64,000 nucleotides of DNA from Diplonema papillatum (taxonomy: Eukaryota; Euglenozoa; Diplonemea; Diplonemida; Diplonemidae): contig JAPJBO010000249.1 in assembly GCA_030068145.1 (NCBI GenBank), forward strand, positions 186,001-250,000, read 5' to 3'. The notes beneath the pieces are model-generated. The model was not told the origin of the DNA, did no database searches, and saw nothing but the letters and a program-made list of their open reading frames with translations. Below are positions 10,190 to 21,760 of the stretch, one piece after another (position 1 is the stretch's first letter; each line of letters begins with the position of its first letter). Both the position numbers and the translations under genes were made by a program.

Positions 10190-13100
10190 TACCATATATA
10201 AATTAGCGGCCGATAAATTATAAACTGCGCATATTATTGGCCTATAAATTAGAGGCTGGACGGTAAGGTATCTCGTAACGCGAACGTTTTTAGAGCTCAG
10301 TACTACGAGTCAGTAGCTGTTTTTCGAAGATGAAAACGTTGTCTCTACCACCGACTATCGTAGCCCATGAGTTGACACCCTGCTCATTCGTTTCACCCAG
10401 CGAAGGAGACAGACCCACGCACGCACACATCCATACACAAGATGACCGAAATCTCGGTTCATGCGATGCTGCACTGAATGTGCCGCACAGAACCCCACAA
10501 ACGTGACTCAACGCAAACGTACCAGTGCAGCACAGAAAGTACAGAATGCGGAGGGAGTCGACAAGCGACGTCACCACGAGCTACTCGAAGACACCAGAGA
10601 AGTAGACACGAAGTGTGATGCGCCTTTCAACCGGGCGTACACACGTAGAATTAGATGTAGCCGCAGCAGAGTGGGCCGCAGCGCGTCTCCGACAAAAAGC
10701 GGTTTGTAGTAGCTTAGGGAGGCAAGTCAGGCGATCTGAATATCCCCGGTGAGATCCACCCTGCACTCAACCTCGTCTCTCTCACTCTCTCCATAATAGT
10801 CGCTTGAATTCTGATTAGGAAAGCAACCTTCTGATCAGTCCCACAGCGGAAGGGGTTTTACACCCTAGCTTCGCCAAACCTTTTGACCACAATTGGGTCA
10901 TGCAAGCTTTTGAGCCCCACAGCGGTTGAATCGAGCTCTCGTTGCGTGATTCGTCCCCTGATAGAATGAGCCGATGCCTCGTCTCACCTTTCAGACGAGG
11001 GCTTCGCCGGAAGCTAACTTTGTTACTTCTCTGCCTTGGAGTGGGTCTCCGGGCTGGCTGTTGTCGGACTTCTTCTTCAATCTGGTGTCATCCCATTGTC
11101 CTGGCCTGCCATTGGAGTTTGTCTCACGTTTCAGCGCCGCTCGCGCTCTCGGGCTTCTCTTCATCCATCGTGCACGCTTGCGTTTCCATTCCGCGGGTAA
11201 TGTGCTTGTGGGAACGGCTGAATTGAGTTATTGTTTGCGTGAGTGGGATGCACAGCTGAATGAAGGTCTCACGCTGTATCAATGGGTGTCGTTTGGCAGG
11301 CCAACGAGTCCTGCTCTGTGATGGTAACGGAGGGGGGGAGGGGGTTTTTGTTCGTTCAATGGAAGCTGGAGGACGCCAAAGAAAGGTGGCCGTCGCTGCG
11401 GGGTCTGAGCAGCCGTCAAGGAGAAGAGGGCCGACAATGTAAAGACGAGCTCAGCTGCCTCGAACGCTGCATCGGCGTGACTTCCGCCCCGTAGTAGTAG
11501 TAGTACGGGAGAGTAGCGCGGAGACCGGACACTCACCCGAATAGATGGTCTTGCACTCGTCTCTCTCTCTCTCTCAAAGAATAAAACAAAACTACGCATC
11601 TCTTTCTCTTCTCTTTTTATTTGGGTGTCAATAGATGAAAGATGCGAATCGATACGGCACTTCGGGTCAGAATTCGGGCAGGTTGGACGCACACGCCGCA
11701 TTGCATGCGCGCTTACCCATGTATCATCACATGCTCCCTCACTCAACATCATTCAGACGTCTTTTTGTTCTTTTAGTTTCGCTTACCAGCATTTTACCGA
11801 AGCGGAAGAATGCGGGATTCAACAGTTCTAGGGGAGCCTTGGCCAGGTTTTGGTAGAACCGGAACTTTTTGTCCCAGGGTTTGTCGCGCTTCGGAACAAT
11901 TGGGCGGGAACAGGTAACTGTTGGCTGGTCCGGTGTTCCCGAATGCAGAACGCGGCTTCACCACCCGGTGTCTCTCTCGGGTCTATATATATATAGAGTG
12001 GCGGCTACCCATTTCTGGCATCAATGTGTGTATACTGCTCGGCAGGAGTACGATCGCCGATCTTTCCATCAGGGCAAAAGTGGAGCTAATGCAGGCCATC
12101 GCAGATGTTCTGCATCTTTACCTCAAGCTATTACGGTGTACCATGGTCTATCAGGAGGGGGCGGACCGGCCCACACTCACCCTGTTTTTCACCAGCAGCA
12201 AGCCGGACAGGCGACGAAAAACGCTGAAAACCGAGGACTGAGTATAAAGTGTTCGAGCATCACTCCACCGGGTGGGTGAAGAACACACACGGTCTTCTCC
12301 GTTTGTAAGCATGCAAGTGCTGCAGAGGAATTTTCTTTTTGTACAAACGCCTGCTTTGAAGGAAAGACCGCCAGTCGCGGAATCCCACAAAAGGCTTGCA
12401 CTACTCGCAAAGAAGAATGTGCTGCAGCCCACACGAAGCACAGGTACATGTGGGTTTAGCGGCGGCGGGCACAAGCGGAGCAGTCAAGAAAAGGAACCAT
12501 TCATAGTTCTATTGTTCCTCCGCCTCGAGCCTCCGTCAACAAAACAAGCACCTGACGGCTCCTCCTGAGTACTTTTGTTGTGCACCCGCTTTGCAGGAAA
12601 TACTCGAGGAGGGCTGCGGTATTTCCAACACCGGTGTTGAGATGGTGTGTGCCATGGCCAGCCAGAACAGGGGCGGGTTTCATCGGCGGCGTCAGAAAGG
12701 AACGTTTCCGTCTACGGCTAGCGACTGCTGCTCGACATTCCGCCCGGAGGAGGGGTTCCGTCATCGCCCCCTCTTCGTCGGCGCGAAAAATAAAGTATAA
12801 AAAAAGACTGTTGATTGCCGGCAACACGGAATAGTCGCTCTTCCTTTCTGTCTTCTCACAACAAAACTGCACATTTTCGTTCCTTCTTGTTCGTGACACT
12901 ATCTCCAGTGAGAATTCCTTCCCCATTCCGCCTCAGAATCCGGCAGGGAATACAGTGGGACCACCTGAGTTTGTGCTGCTCACGATTGCGGGAGTCGAAA
13001 AACCTAGCGTGGAAGTCGTTTGGACCTGATCAGCGAACTTGTTGTACCCTGCTACACCCGTTTGTCGAGTGCCCCTTGGGCCTCGTTTACTCTAGCTTCT

Positions 13101-13543
13101 CAGGCTGACTTCAACACTGCACGCGTGCATGTTGATCCCAGTTCTGTACGGGCGGCATGTCACCACGCTGGGAACTCGGATCAGACGCGTTCAAGGTGGG
13201 ACTCTTATTTCGAGGTTTCCGGGCCCAGGCTTGCGGGGACAGAGCAGAAAGTTTTGCGGCAAACAGTACGAAGCTGTGCATGCGGGGTATGCGACCTACA
13301 CCCATCAGAACTTGTCTTCGACGCCGGATAGGAGTCCAAATTCGTCCGGAAACCTGAGCTTAGAAACCTGTTTCTCTGGTCTCTCGGATGTACAAGTTTC
13401 TGTTGGTTTCAGACCAGAGCTCGGCTTGGATTGAGCGAACTAGTACTCTACGTTCCAAAATGGCAAACTAAGACGAGTCGCACCGAGCGCAGGCCTGGTG
13501 GTGTTCCTATAAAACTGAGAAGAAAACCAACAAAAACAACAAT
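10190..13543. other. Intergenic region with weak exon candidate
   Basis: No gene is firmly supported. A possible exon at about 11990-12241 (+) follows a TATATATATAG acceptor-like site. It encodes a helical stretch including KVELMQAIADVLHLYLKLL and ends in a basic tail before TGA, but I do not recognise it. The interval also contains short repeats: CTCGTCTCTCTC boxes near 10770 and 11555 that recur at 45840, and a GTGCTGCTCACGATTGCGGG box near 12975 shared with the end of ALG1. Confidence 0.35.
12325..12610 (+). repeat. Dispersed repeat family A, copy 3 (diverged)
   Basis: It shares TTTTTGTACAAACGCCTGC, GTGCTGCAGCCCACACGAA and GGGTTTAGCGGCGGCGGGC with the copies at 59-260 and 7146-7380, in the same orientation but with more substitutions. 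Confidence 0.5.
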
Positions 13544-14550
13544 ATGGTGACCGCAGTGGCAGCACACAACGACCTCGCTGACAAGTCGAGACGCGTCATT
13601 GTACCGCCAAGCGTATGCCTTGTGATCAATTTTAGCCCGACGAAAGAAAGAACAGCATTCGGAGTTCGGGGTATCTAATAAGGGCGAAATCAGTCCTTGC
13701 GCAAGACGCGCCGTTCCTTTCGGAGCGTCAGAGAGGTGCTAGGTGCTCAATATCCGGCGGGTGCGGTATTCCGTCTCAGCGATTGCGCAAACACGGATTT
13801 CATGCCGATCTGGCATGTTGCCGCTGCCCAAACTAGAAGCAAAATGTGGTATAGGTGAGTTGCGGTGACTGTTGGGCTGTGCAGGTGCGCGTGAAACAAG
13901 CGCGCAGATTGCCCGGTCGATGATTGAATGGTCTTAATGTCTTAATCTTCTGAGCTCGTTAGCATCGCCTTCTGCGCTCTGGTGTTCAGAGCAAGCGCCA
14001 TGCCAAGGTACCCACTTGGCCTCTGCGCATCTGCAATACCGCTGAACGCGTATACCAATGGATGCACCCTTGCAGCGGGCTTTTCCCGGTGCACGCTGAC
14101 CTTTTGAAATAAAACACGGATCCCCACAGGCACAAAGCCTGGTGCAGGCTTACAAGGACCGCATTCGGTACTCCGACAAGTACAACGACGACGTTTACGA
14201 GTACAGGTATGTCTTGCTGATCCATCTCCATACGTGCACGCGAACGTAAAAGGAAACCAACAAGAAAGTGTGAAGACGACGAAGACTTGATGCTGCCTAA
14301 ACGGACTGAGATTTCCCCCAGGCGAATCTCATACCGTATGCCGTTGACTGTTTGGCTGGTCTCTGAACCTTGAACTCAAATACGCAGGCACGTCATCCTC
14401 CCGAAGGAATTGAAGAAGCTTGTCCCTGACTTCCTGATGACCGAAACGCAGTGGAGAAGCTTAGGCGTTCAGCAAAGCTTGGGGTGGGAGCACTACATGA
14501 TCCACGCACCAGAGAGGTACGTTTTGTGCTTCCGGAGATCGAGGGCATGA
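13544..14550 (+). CDS. CKS1: CKS1-type cyclin-dependent kinase subunit (three exons)
   Basis: This is a CDC28/CDK regulatory subunit, the small nuclear/cytoplasmic adaptor that binds CDK and phosphorylated substrates to promote multisite phosphorylation at cell-cycle transitions. Exons are 13544-13612, 14130-14206 and 14388-14550, giving 102 residues, normal for the family. The join reads [15 protein letters not shown] at about 35-49, then [32 protein letters not shown] and a C-terminal VLCFRR before TGA. These correspond to the conserved YSDKY, EYRHV.LPK, LGV.QS.GW.HY and H.PEPHILLFRR signatures. The hinge Pro is kept, while the usual PH is replaced by RY. Introns are 517 bp (GTATGC...CCACAG, phase 0) and 181 bp (GTATGT...ACGCAG, phase 2). 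Exons 2-3 are certain; the short first exon is chosen because its ATG, phase and GTATGC donor fit. Confidence 0.9.
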
Positions 14551-16808
14551 GATTGAGGCAAACCCACCTTTCCGAGCGTGCGTGCCTTCAACAACGTTTC
14601 GATGCCACGTCTTTTGCCTCCACACCCCCCCTCTCCCCAATTTCTGTACCCAATGATCTCATAGATGTTTTTTTTGTGGTCTCAGTTTTGTTTCGCCCCC
14701 CCTTGTTCCTATTTGTTTTATTTGACTTATTGCGATGTGCCTGCTCAAGAAGCAGCAACATCCCAGCTGGAAGGGAGATGTGGGTTCACCCAAAGGTCGG
14801 CCCGAAAGACTCGCAACTCAAGAGGCTTTTCGCGCGGAAGGACTGACTGTTCAGAAAAGCACCCCGCATACCCAGGCCTCAAAGGTTGAAGCGGCTGAAC
14901 CCTGTGCTGCCCCCCGTTGCCGGCGATCCATCTTGTTCTGCGGGCTAACACTTTCTCCCCCAAACTACGCTGGGTTAGCTCTCCAGCGAGGCATTGAAGT
15001 ACATCCGCCAACGGCAACCACCAACCAGAAAGTCAAAAAATGGGCCAGTGGCCGCTTGCTGCTTGGTACGCGGTCGGCATCCAGCCACTCCCAGGCAGAC
15101 ACTGGGGCAGCGACCGCCAGCTTGCAGCAGAAAACCTTTCGTTTCGCTTTTCTCACTTTTTTTGACCAACACGGCCTCCTCCCCTCTCGCAAATACGACG
15201 CATCGCCGGCTGAGGAGAGGTGGATGTTATGCACGCCAGCAGCTGAGACCGCGTGGTTATTTGTAATGTTTCCACGATGGTGTCCACTGCTGTGTTGCTG
15301 CAAGAGCCAAAGGCCTTACGTCATCAAGTGGCTACTTATTAGAAGTATCAAGGCGTGGTGCTTCTTGGTGCTTGGCGCGCTGAAAGACATTGGCACGGAC
15401 AGAACTGCGACTCAACCCTGTCGGGGGTTAGGTACGACGTTCTCTTTTTTTTTCTCCCCCCCCTTCTTTTTAGAATTATTTCTCCCTCCCGCAACCCTTT
15501 CTCCGCCCCCTAAAACCCCCACTCGCCCCCCTCCACCCTTTCCATTCCCATAAATCTAGATACCGTTTTTTTTTAGGAGGCGTCAATCCCGCACGCGCAC
15601 CCTGCAACCGGCCTTTGCCGCAGGGAATGCGCATCATGGAGTGCCTTGCCGGGTGCAAGTTCAAAGACCTTGAGCTCCGCCCTTTTTTGCCTGCCAGCCC
15701 CCCTCCTCATCGCGGCACATCAAACCGCAAGCCGTGCACAGCCGTTTTCCTCCTGTTTTCTGTTTCGTCCTTTTTTCTTTCCCCCCCCGTCTTCTTTCTT
15801 CTTCTTCGCTTCACCGTTCTCTTTATCTCTCTCCCCCTGTTTACAGCCCATGGCGTCCTCTTCCGTTTATCTGAATTGTACGGTTCAAGCAAGGGGTCCG
15901 AAAGACTGAGATTCTCAGAAACACTTGTTGAACCCAACCCTACAGGGTACCCGAAAACCAGCCAGAAAGTCCCGGAAAGAATTGCTCTAGTGCAAGGTGA
16001 AGAAACTGCCGGAGAAAGTCCTACCAAACAGTCGGCGACTACTGGGGGACCCACTTTGGCCAAAAAAGAAGGGGGGGTCGTCACAAGCCCAAAACTGGAA
16101 ACCAACTACCCAAGGGGTCCCAAAACGCTCCGGAAATCCAGAAAAAGTGGTCGGATGCTCGTTTGGGCTCGAGAAAGAATGGCCGCGGCATGCGAAAACA
16201 AGGAGAAAAACGGGCAATTCCCTAGTGGCGTATCTTGAAGGCCGCATTTTTGCAGTTCCGAACCGAGTCGAGGCTACTGTAATCCGGCCAACGGGAGTTG
16301 CCCACCCACACGCGTACGCACAGACTCAATAACCACTACCACAATTACCGGCAGGGGCATCGTGCTGCAGATTGCCGCAGCCGGAAATGCTGCGTGCAGC
16401 TGGGTACTACGCTTGTCTTCGAAGTAGTCTTCTTTTTTCCGAGTACGAAGTGGCACTCGCGTGCTGGCCCCTGGCAGCTGGATGCCGTCCTCTCTTGCGG
16501 TGGGCGTCCCGACTCGCGTGGTTCCGCGAGAGGTGGGTATCCTGTGCTCGCGCAGAATAATGTCCCTCGCGCGGTCGGTGCTGGCGCGGTAAGAGTCGCC
16601 GCAGGAATGTTACAGGGATGTCTTCCCTCGGGGTCCGACGTTTTGTGCGAGTTCGTGAGTTTCTTCATACTGCCTCCTTAGAGAGTGTACTCGTTACAGC
16701 CAAAAAGGAACGTTGGCAGCGGTAGTCTGAACGCGTACAGTACAGGTCAAATCACACAAACACTTTAAACACAAGCACGCACAGGAAGGGAGGGGTTGGG
16801 GCGGCACG
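14551..16808. other. Pyrimidine-rich region with possible spliced gene
   Basis: There are no recognised domains. Long T/C tracts at 14670-14730, 15440-15580 and 15780-15845, each ending in AG (for example CCCCTGTTTACAG at about 15847), look like polypyrimidine tracts before 3' splice sites. The frame after the last one (15848-16238, +) encodes about 130 residues, hydrophilic and Lys/Thr/Pro-rich, ending in TGA. A plus-strand gene with several introns is plausible, but I cannot assemble it or name a product. Confidence 0.3.
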
Positions 16809-18506
16809 ATGCGGTTCAAGTCGAACCGTATGGTGCTGGTCCTGTTCTGCTTGGTGCAGACCATGAACTTTGTGGAGCGCGGCATCGTCAACAGCAGCGC
16901 CATCAAAGGCAACTTCATCGATGCGCCGTGCAGCGAGGAGTGCCCGGACCCTCAGTCCCTGGCGTGCCGGCGGCTCTGCGGCTACACGGGCGTCCAGGGC
17001 GAGTTCGAGCTGACCAACTCGCAGATGGGCTCCCTCGCGTCCATCTTCATGGCGGGGCTGGCCCTCGCCAGCCCGCCCAGCGCGCACGCCGCCAAGTACT
17101 GCCACCCGTTCCTCGCAATAGGCGTCGGGCAGCTCGTTTTTTCCCTCGCCCTCCTCGCCGCCGGCTTCGCGCCGAACTTCCCCACCCTGCTGGCCGCCCG
17201 GGCGGTGGTCGGCGCTTCGGAGCCCGCGTTCATCGCCGTCGCACCGGCGATCATCGACCTGATAGCACCGGACGACCGGAGGGGCATCTGGCTCTCTCTT
17301 TTTGTGATGTGCGTGTCCTTAGGTACCGGCCTCGGCCTGGGCATTGGATACGCCTTCGCGGAGAGCGGGTTGGAGTGGCGGTGGGCGTTCCGGGTGCAGG
17401 CGATGGCCGGGTTGCCGGTCGCGCTGTTCTTTCTGATGACCAACCGGCCCGAGGCGTACACGTGGGAGCAGCTCAAAGCCGCGTCTCCCGACCCCAGGCC
17501 CGTGTCGCAAGAAGAGCTGGATACCCGGCACCACTCCGGCAGCGTCGGCGCCCTGACCAACCCGATCGCGGGGAGCAAGTACAGCTACGGCACAGTCGCC
17601 CCCCCCCGTTCCTCGGCGGACAGCCAAGGCCAGCTGGGGGAGCAGCGGTACTCGCAGAGGAATCCCGGCAGCGACGACGCGTCGAACGAAGTCGACGACC
17701 TTTCGGCCTCCAAAAAGGCGCCCGAAAGCCTGGCGTCCGACGGCCGCCGGAAGAGCCGCAACCGGCGCAGCACCCTGTTCTCGGAAGCCCTGGGGCAGTC
17801 TTACGAGTCGCTGACTCTCTCCGCCTTCGAAATCAGCGCGCCTACCCCCTTGTCCCTGTTTGCAGACGTGAAGGCTCTGCTGAGGAGCGCGCCGTACGTG
17901 TTCCTAGTCCTCGGACACGCAGCGTGCCTGGCCAGTGCTGGGGTCGTCCAGTTCTGGGGTCCAAAGGCGGCGCAGGGCCACTTCCACATGTCCGAACCGC
18001 GGTCCCTGCATGTAAACGTCGACGCGTACTTCAGCGGTCTCGTCATTGCCACGGGGATCCTGGGCACGCTGGCAGGCGGGTACGTGCTGGACAGGTACGT
18101 CTGCGGCAGCTACTCGAGCGCCTGTGTCTTGGCGGCGGTGCAGCTCACTCTGAGCGGGGGGTTTTTCCTGGCGTCGTTCTGGTTGCTGGCGGACGAGCCG
18201 CACCCCGTCTTGTTCTTCGCCCTGTTCGCTATGGGGAACTTGATGCTTGCTTCTTGGTTCACGCCTGCCATCAACGCGCTGCTCTGGGTGTGCGACCCTG
18301 GGTTGCGTGTGCAGAGCATCGGATTGGCCACCTTCATCTACCACTTTCTCGGCGACATCCCGTCCCCTTACTACACCGGTGTAATACAGGACCACACCCA
18401 CGACTGGCAGCTCACCATGACCATCATCCTGCCGTTCTTCTTCCTGTCGTCGCTGTGCTTCGTAGTTGCGAGTGCGATCCAAGGGCCGGACGATGACGAA
18501 TTCTAG
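16809..18506 (+). CDS. Spinster-like MFS transporter
   Basis: This is an intronless frame of 565 codons encoding a 12-helix major facilitator protein most like the Spinster (SPNS) branch. Members of that branch are proton-coupled carriers of lysolipids, sphingosine-1-phosphate or sugars in endolysosomal, organellar or plasma membranes. Seen: a first helix with QTMNFVERGIVNSSAIKG (spinster-type helix 1) at about 17-34, an extracytosolic Cys-rich loop with five cysteines (41-57), the block VGASEPAFIAVAPAIIDLIA at about 134-153 followed by DDRRGIW, and the first half ending near 210. A long hydrophilic central loop of about 140 residues (Ser/Asp/Arg-rich) follows, then six more helices beginning at DVKALLRSAPYVFLVLG. 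The substrate cannot be inferred. Neighbours give no functional clue. Confidence 0.88.
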   Translation: MRFKSNRMVLVLFCLVQTMNFVERGIVNSSAIKGNFIDAPCSEECPDPQSLACRRLCGYTGVQGEFELTNSQMGSLASIFMAGLALASPPSAHAAKYCHPFLAIGVGQLVFSLALLAAGFAPNFPTLLAARAVVGASEPAFIAVAPAIIDLIAPDDRRGIWLSLFVMCVSLGTGLGLGIGYAFAESGLEWRWAFRVQAMAGLPVALFFLMTNRPEAYTWEQLKAASPDPRPVSQEELDTRHHSGSVGALTNPIAGSKYSYGTVAPPRSSADSQGQLGEQRYSQRNPGSDDASNEVDDLSASKKAPESLASDGRRKSRNRRSTLFSEALGQSYESLTLSAFEISAPTPLSLFADVKALLRSAPYVFLVLGHAACLASAGVVQFWGPKAAQGHFHMSEPRSLHVNVDAYFSGLVIATGILGTLAGGYVLDRYVCGSYSSACVLAAVQLTLSGGFFLASFWLLADEPHPVLFFALFAMGNLMLASWFTPAINALLWVCDPGLRVQSIGLATFIYHFLGDIPSPYYTGVIQDHTHDWQLTMTIILPFFFLSSLCFVVASAIQGPDDDEF

Positions 18507-19229
18507 ACGAAGACATCCGCGCGTCTCAGCGTCAAATTCGTTATCCCGAAAGACCCGCCTCAACCTGTTGTAAGCTCGGGTGGTGTGCTCATCCTGCCAT
18601 GCGTTTGCTCCAGTTCCCTCCCGTATATATATATATATATACTAAAGTAAAACCGGGTATTGCGGGTACGCTGGCAGGCATACATCCGCGAAGACGTCCG
18701 GGAGAATCCTGACACACCGGGGGCATTCTTTCTCCGTCTAGGTTGTCCACTACGACTCTCACTTTCGAGAAGAAGGCGCTGAGTCCAGCTGTTTAGAAGA
18801 ACTTGTGAAAGCAGCGCTCTAAGACTCGCATGGCTTAGTCCTTGCAACAAGCAAGTACATATTTTATGGCTTTCGAGCGTCCAACCCTTCTCCATTTTCT
18901 GTATACCAAGTGGAAACCCGATGATTCAAAAACCGTCTTGAAATAGTATCTGCCCCGACACCGCTCAGGTGGATACCCGCTTCAGTAGCGAAGCCCCGCC
19001 GAATTGACCGTCGATACCAACTCTGGTATCGGGCCCTAATAAGGCTTCGTCAGCTTCAGAAGCCTGATTGATTCCTGCCGGTAGTGCCAGCAGCTACATA
19101 CTCGAGGGGCGCCAGTTGCTGCTGCCTCGTGAACGAAAACCAAGGCACTCACTGACACACTCTCTCCGCCTACCTTGAACAACGGGTCGCGAATATAAGA
19201 AAATCCAATTGCCGTCACCCGGAGAATCC
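18507..19229. other. Intergenic region, (TA)n at 18623-18641
   Basis: A short TATATA run lies 120 bp after the transporter stop. Nothing else is recognisable. Confidence 0.5.
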
Positions 19230-19431
19230 AAATCGAAGTTCAAGCGAACTTAAAACCTCCAACAGAAGACGCGCCTCAAACCTTTGCACTCAGCCACAAA
19301 ATGAACACCCTCGCTCAATGCAGCTGAGCTGAGAGCTCAGAACATGCTCAATTCTTCTCATCCACGTTTTCAAGTCCCAATCAGAAAGAAGACAGCAGCA
19401 ATAGTAGGAGTTTGAAATGATATGCAGCGAC
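19230..19431 (-). repeat. Dispersed repeat family B, inverted copy
   Basis: On the minus strand this ~200-bp segment matches 28697-28891 over its whole length, with about 10% differences and small indels. Shared blocks include GTCGCTGCATATCA, CAAACTCCTACTATT, GAAAACGTGGATGAGA and GCAAAGGTTTGAGGCGCGTC. It contains no open frame and no poly(A). It could be a SINE or MITE. Confidence 0.85.
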
Positions 19432-19613
19432 AATCTATGGCGACAGACTGCACAGTAATCGTTGTAGTAGTGACGTCTTTAAGTTGCGTGTACCCCGAGA
19501 GTATTGAAGCCGATGCTGGAAAAGCGCAATGGGTGACCGCATCATTCTCCTATCTTGTCGCTGACAAGCCAAACCAACGCCTTTTGATCTGGAATGAGGT
19601 CGTGCAAAGCCGT

Positions 19614-20218
19614 TTACGATTCGGCTCGCGGCGAAGCTGTTAAAAGCTTCCGAAAACCTTCTCGACAAGTTATTGCAGGCCTCGATTTCACTTGTGGCGT
19701 TCGAGACTTTCTTCTTCCGTCGGGGATCGTCACCCTTTGTCTTCGTTTTGCTGGCGCCGGCACCGGTGGCCTCATCAACAGCGAGTTGGAGCCGACTCTC
19801 GCCCGGCCGCGTTCGTAGTCGTGCTTTCGCGTCTTCGGAGCCCTGCCCAAGGCGTGGTCGGCTTTCGCATCATCAGGAGTGGACGGTCTGCAGCGTGAAC
19901 GACACGAGCTCGTTTTCAACAAGCCTCCCGTGTCGTTCATCGAAGCACACGCGCGCGAGGCTGTCAGCGGTAGAGCTGCGGGTACCGCGCACCTTTTGCT
20001 TACCAAAGCTCGCGGACGGACAAGTTTCCGTTGAAAGCTGTTTTTTTTCTCATGCAAACCCGCGGCGGCCATCGCAGACGCTGGACACTGCACGCCTACC
20101 TTCCACTCCAGGAAGTAGTCACGTCAAAGATCCTCATGGGCGTTCGAGTGGCTGAGTATCCTGCTCGAGGCAAGGCGTCGTCCTCCGCAAAGACTCCGCA
20201 CGTCCCATGAAGCTCCAT
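19614..20218 (-). CDS. Hypothetical small spliced protein
   Basis: A minus-strand model with exon 1 at 20218-20100 and exon 2 at 19887-19614 gives about 130 residues. Exon 1 begins MELHGTCGVFAEDD and ends at AAG/GTAGGC. The acceptor GCTGCAG is in the right phase and leads to a basic, Arg/Pro-rich tail (APAKRRQRVTIPDGRRK) before the stop. No domain is recognised. Support is the matched phase and plausible splice sites only; the donor departs from the GTATGY used by the firm introns. The plus strand is also partly open here. Confidence 0.3.
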
Positions 20219-20670
20219 TCTGCCGACAACTGCAAACCGGTCCAGCAGAGACCGTTTTGAAAAGGAATCGGAACTGGCCTCGGCATAAAACAAAAGAAGC
20301 CGAAGGAAAAAAAGGAAGAACGAAGATCTTGAGCGTGCTACACTCCCTTCCCGTCGTATGTTTTCAACTTTCCAGCTTTTAGACTTGCAAAGCTTGCAGC
20401 AGCGGCACAACCGACACACAACGTGAGAATGTGGTGCTGGTACTAGACGAGGTGGGGTTTTGTGAGTTTGATCAAAGTAGTCCATCCCATCAAGGCAGCC
20501 TATTCAAAGACCAGCCACAGTCAACGCCGCGTGGGTGCGGGCTTTGGATACTAATCATCATGTTTCAAACCCCCGATTGCGTGTCACCTGGAAGCACCCA
20601 GAGGGTGTCTACGAAGGTGCAGTTACCGCATCCAACTGGCAATCTACCCACCTGAACGAGGTGTCCTGCT

Positions 20671-20750
20671 GCCCTTTCAAGATTTGAACCTGCGCGGGCA
20701 GGGCCCAAGGCATTTCGAGTTCAACCCCGTAACCACTTTGGTACGTCCGC
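20671..20750 (-). pseudogene. tRNA-Ser(CGA)-like sequence, decayed
   Basis: On the minus strand the D-arm region (CCAAAGTGGTTACGG), anticodon loop CTCGAAA, long variable-arm remnant and T-arm CGCGCAGGTTCAAATC follow the layout of a eukaryotic tRNA-Ser(CGA). The acceptor stem and much of the anticodon stem do not pair. It is either a tRNA pseudogene or the head of a tRNA-derived SINE. Confidence 0.6.
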
Positions 20751-21760
20751 ACTGACGATAGACGACGTGGTATGCACGGGAAACGAGAACTCAAAAGGAA
20801 GAGGGCGGCGAAGCAACGATCGACTTTTAGCGTCCAGAACAAAGACCACACGAGCAACGCCCAGCGAAAAGACAGTCCAAAAAGCCGGCCGAGCGGATGC
20901 ACGAGGAGAGGCGCAGCTGAACGCAACGACCAAGATGAGACAAAAGAAGGCGGAACACAGTGACCGAGCACGATCGAGGGGGAGCTGGTGCTTTGCATCC
21001 AACATACCCCTACATGCAATACATAGGTCTTTTCAGTGCGCGCTGTGCTTCTGAGACTCTTCTCACGTCCCTCTGAAAGATGTCCTGGGTGAGCCACCAC
21101 GTCGCGTACTAGAAGATGTTCGTGGTATCGTAATGGGACAAGTGAAGACGCAACGAAGCTGCGCTGTTGTAGCGCTATCGCAACTCTTGATCCTCAAACC
21201 GACGATCGGGCCGGCTGAAGGTGAAAGGGCGAAGCGACACGATCAGAGAGTCGCAAGACAGCGATGCAGGTTGCCGCCAGTTTCTTCGCATTCTGATCTC
21301 TGTCGTTCGGATGCAACGTCTCAGAAGAAACAGACAAAAGCTCAGGGGACACCGGCTCATTGCTTCTATTTTTGTTCTTGAACACAAGAAGAACCACTCT
21401 TTTGTATTCCTGCTGCGTGCCTCTCTGTGGAACTTCACGGCTCGCAGCTGCCGAGAGGAGTTGAACGAGTTCCGGTACTCCGATTGCAAACCTGAACCCA
21501 CCCACCCCCTGAGTAGAGCCAACCGTTGCAGGGAAATCTGGAGTTCCACTTGTGGGAGCCAAACTGGAGTCAGCTCTGCGTTGAGAGCCGAACCATCGCC
21601 CACAGTAATCCGTCCGCAGTCTTCCAGTGTAGGTGGAAAACCCTCATTCTTCTTGTCCAGAATTTTGCTTCCTTAGCAAGACCGGTAGTAGGAACATCCG
21701 GAAAACCCGGCCCTGATTTAACCTTTCCCTGCAGTTTTAGCATACTTTTGAAAAGGAAAA

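Noticed and set aside
16796..18496. 566-codon overlapping frame in the transporter gene
   Set aside because: It is an out-of-frame shadow rich in Arg/Ala/Pro. The 16809 frame carries clear MFS helices.
20671..20750. Functional tRNA-Ser(CGA)
   Set aside because: The acceptor and anticodon stems do not pair, although the loops and B-box are recognisable. It is kept only as a decayed tRNA-like sequence.
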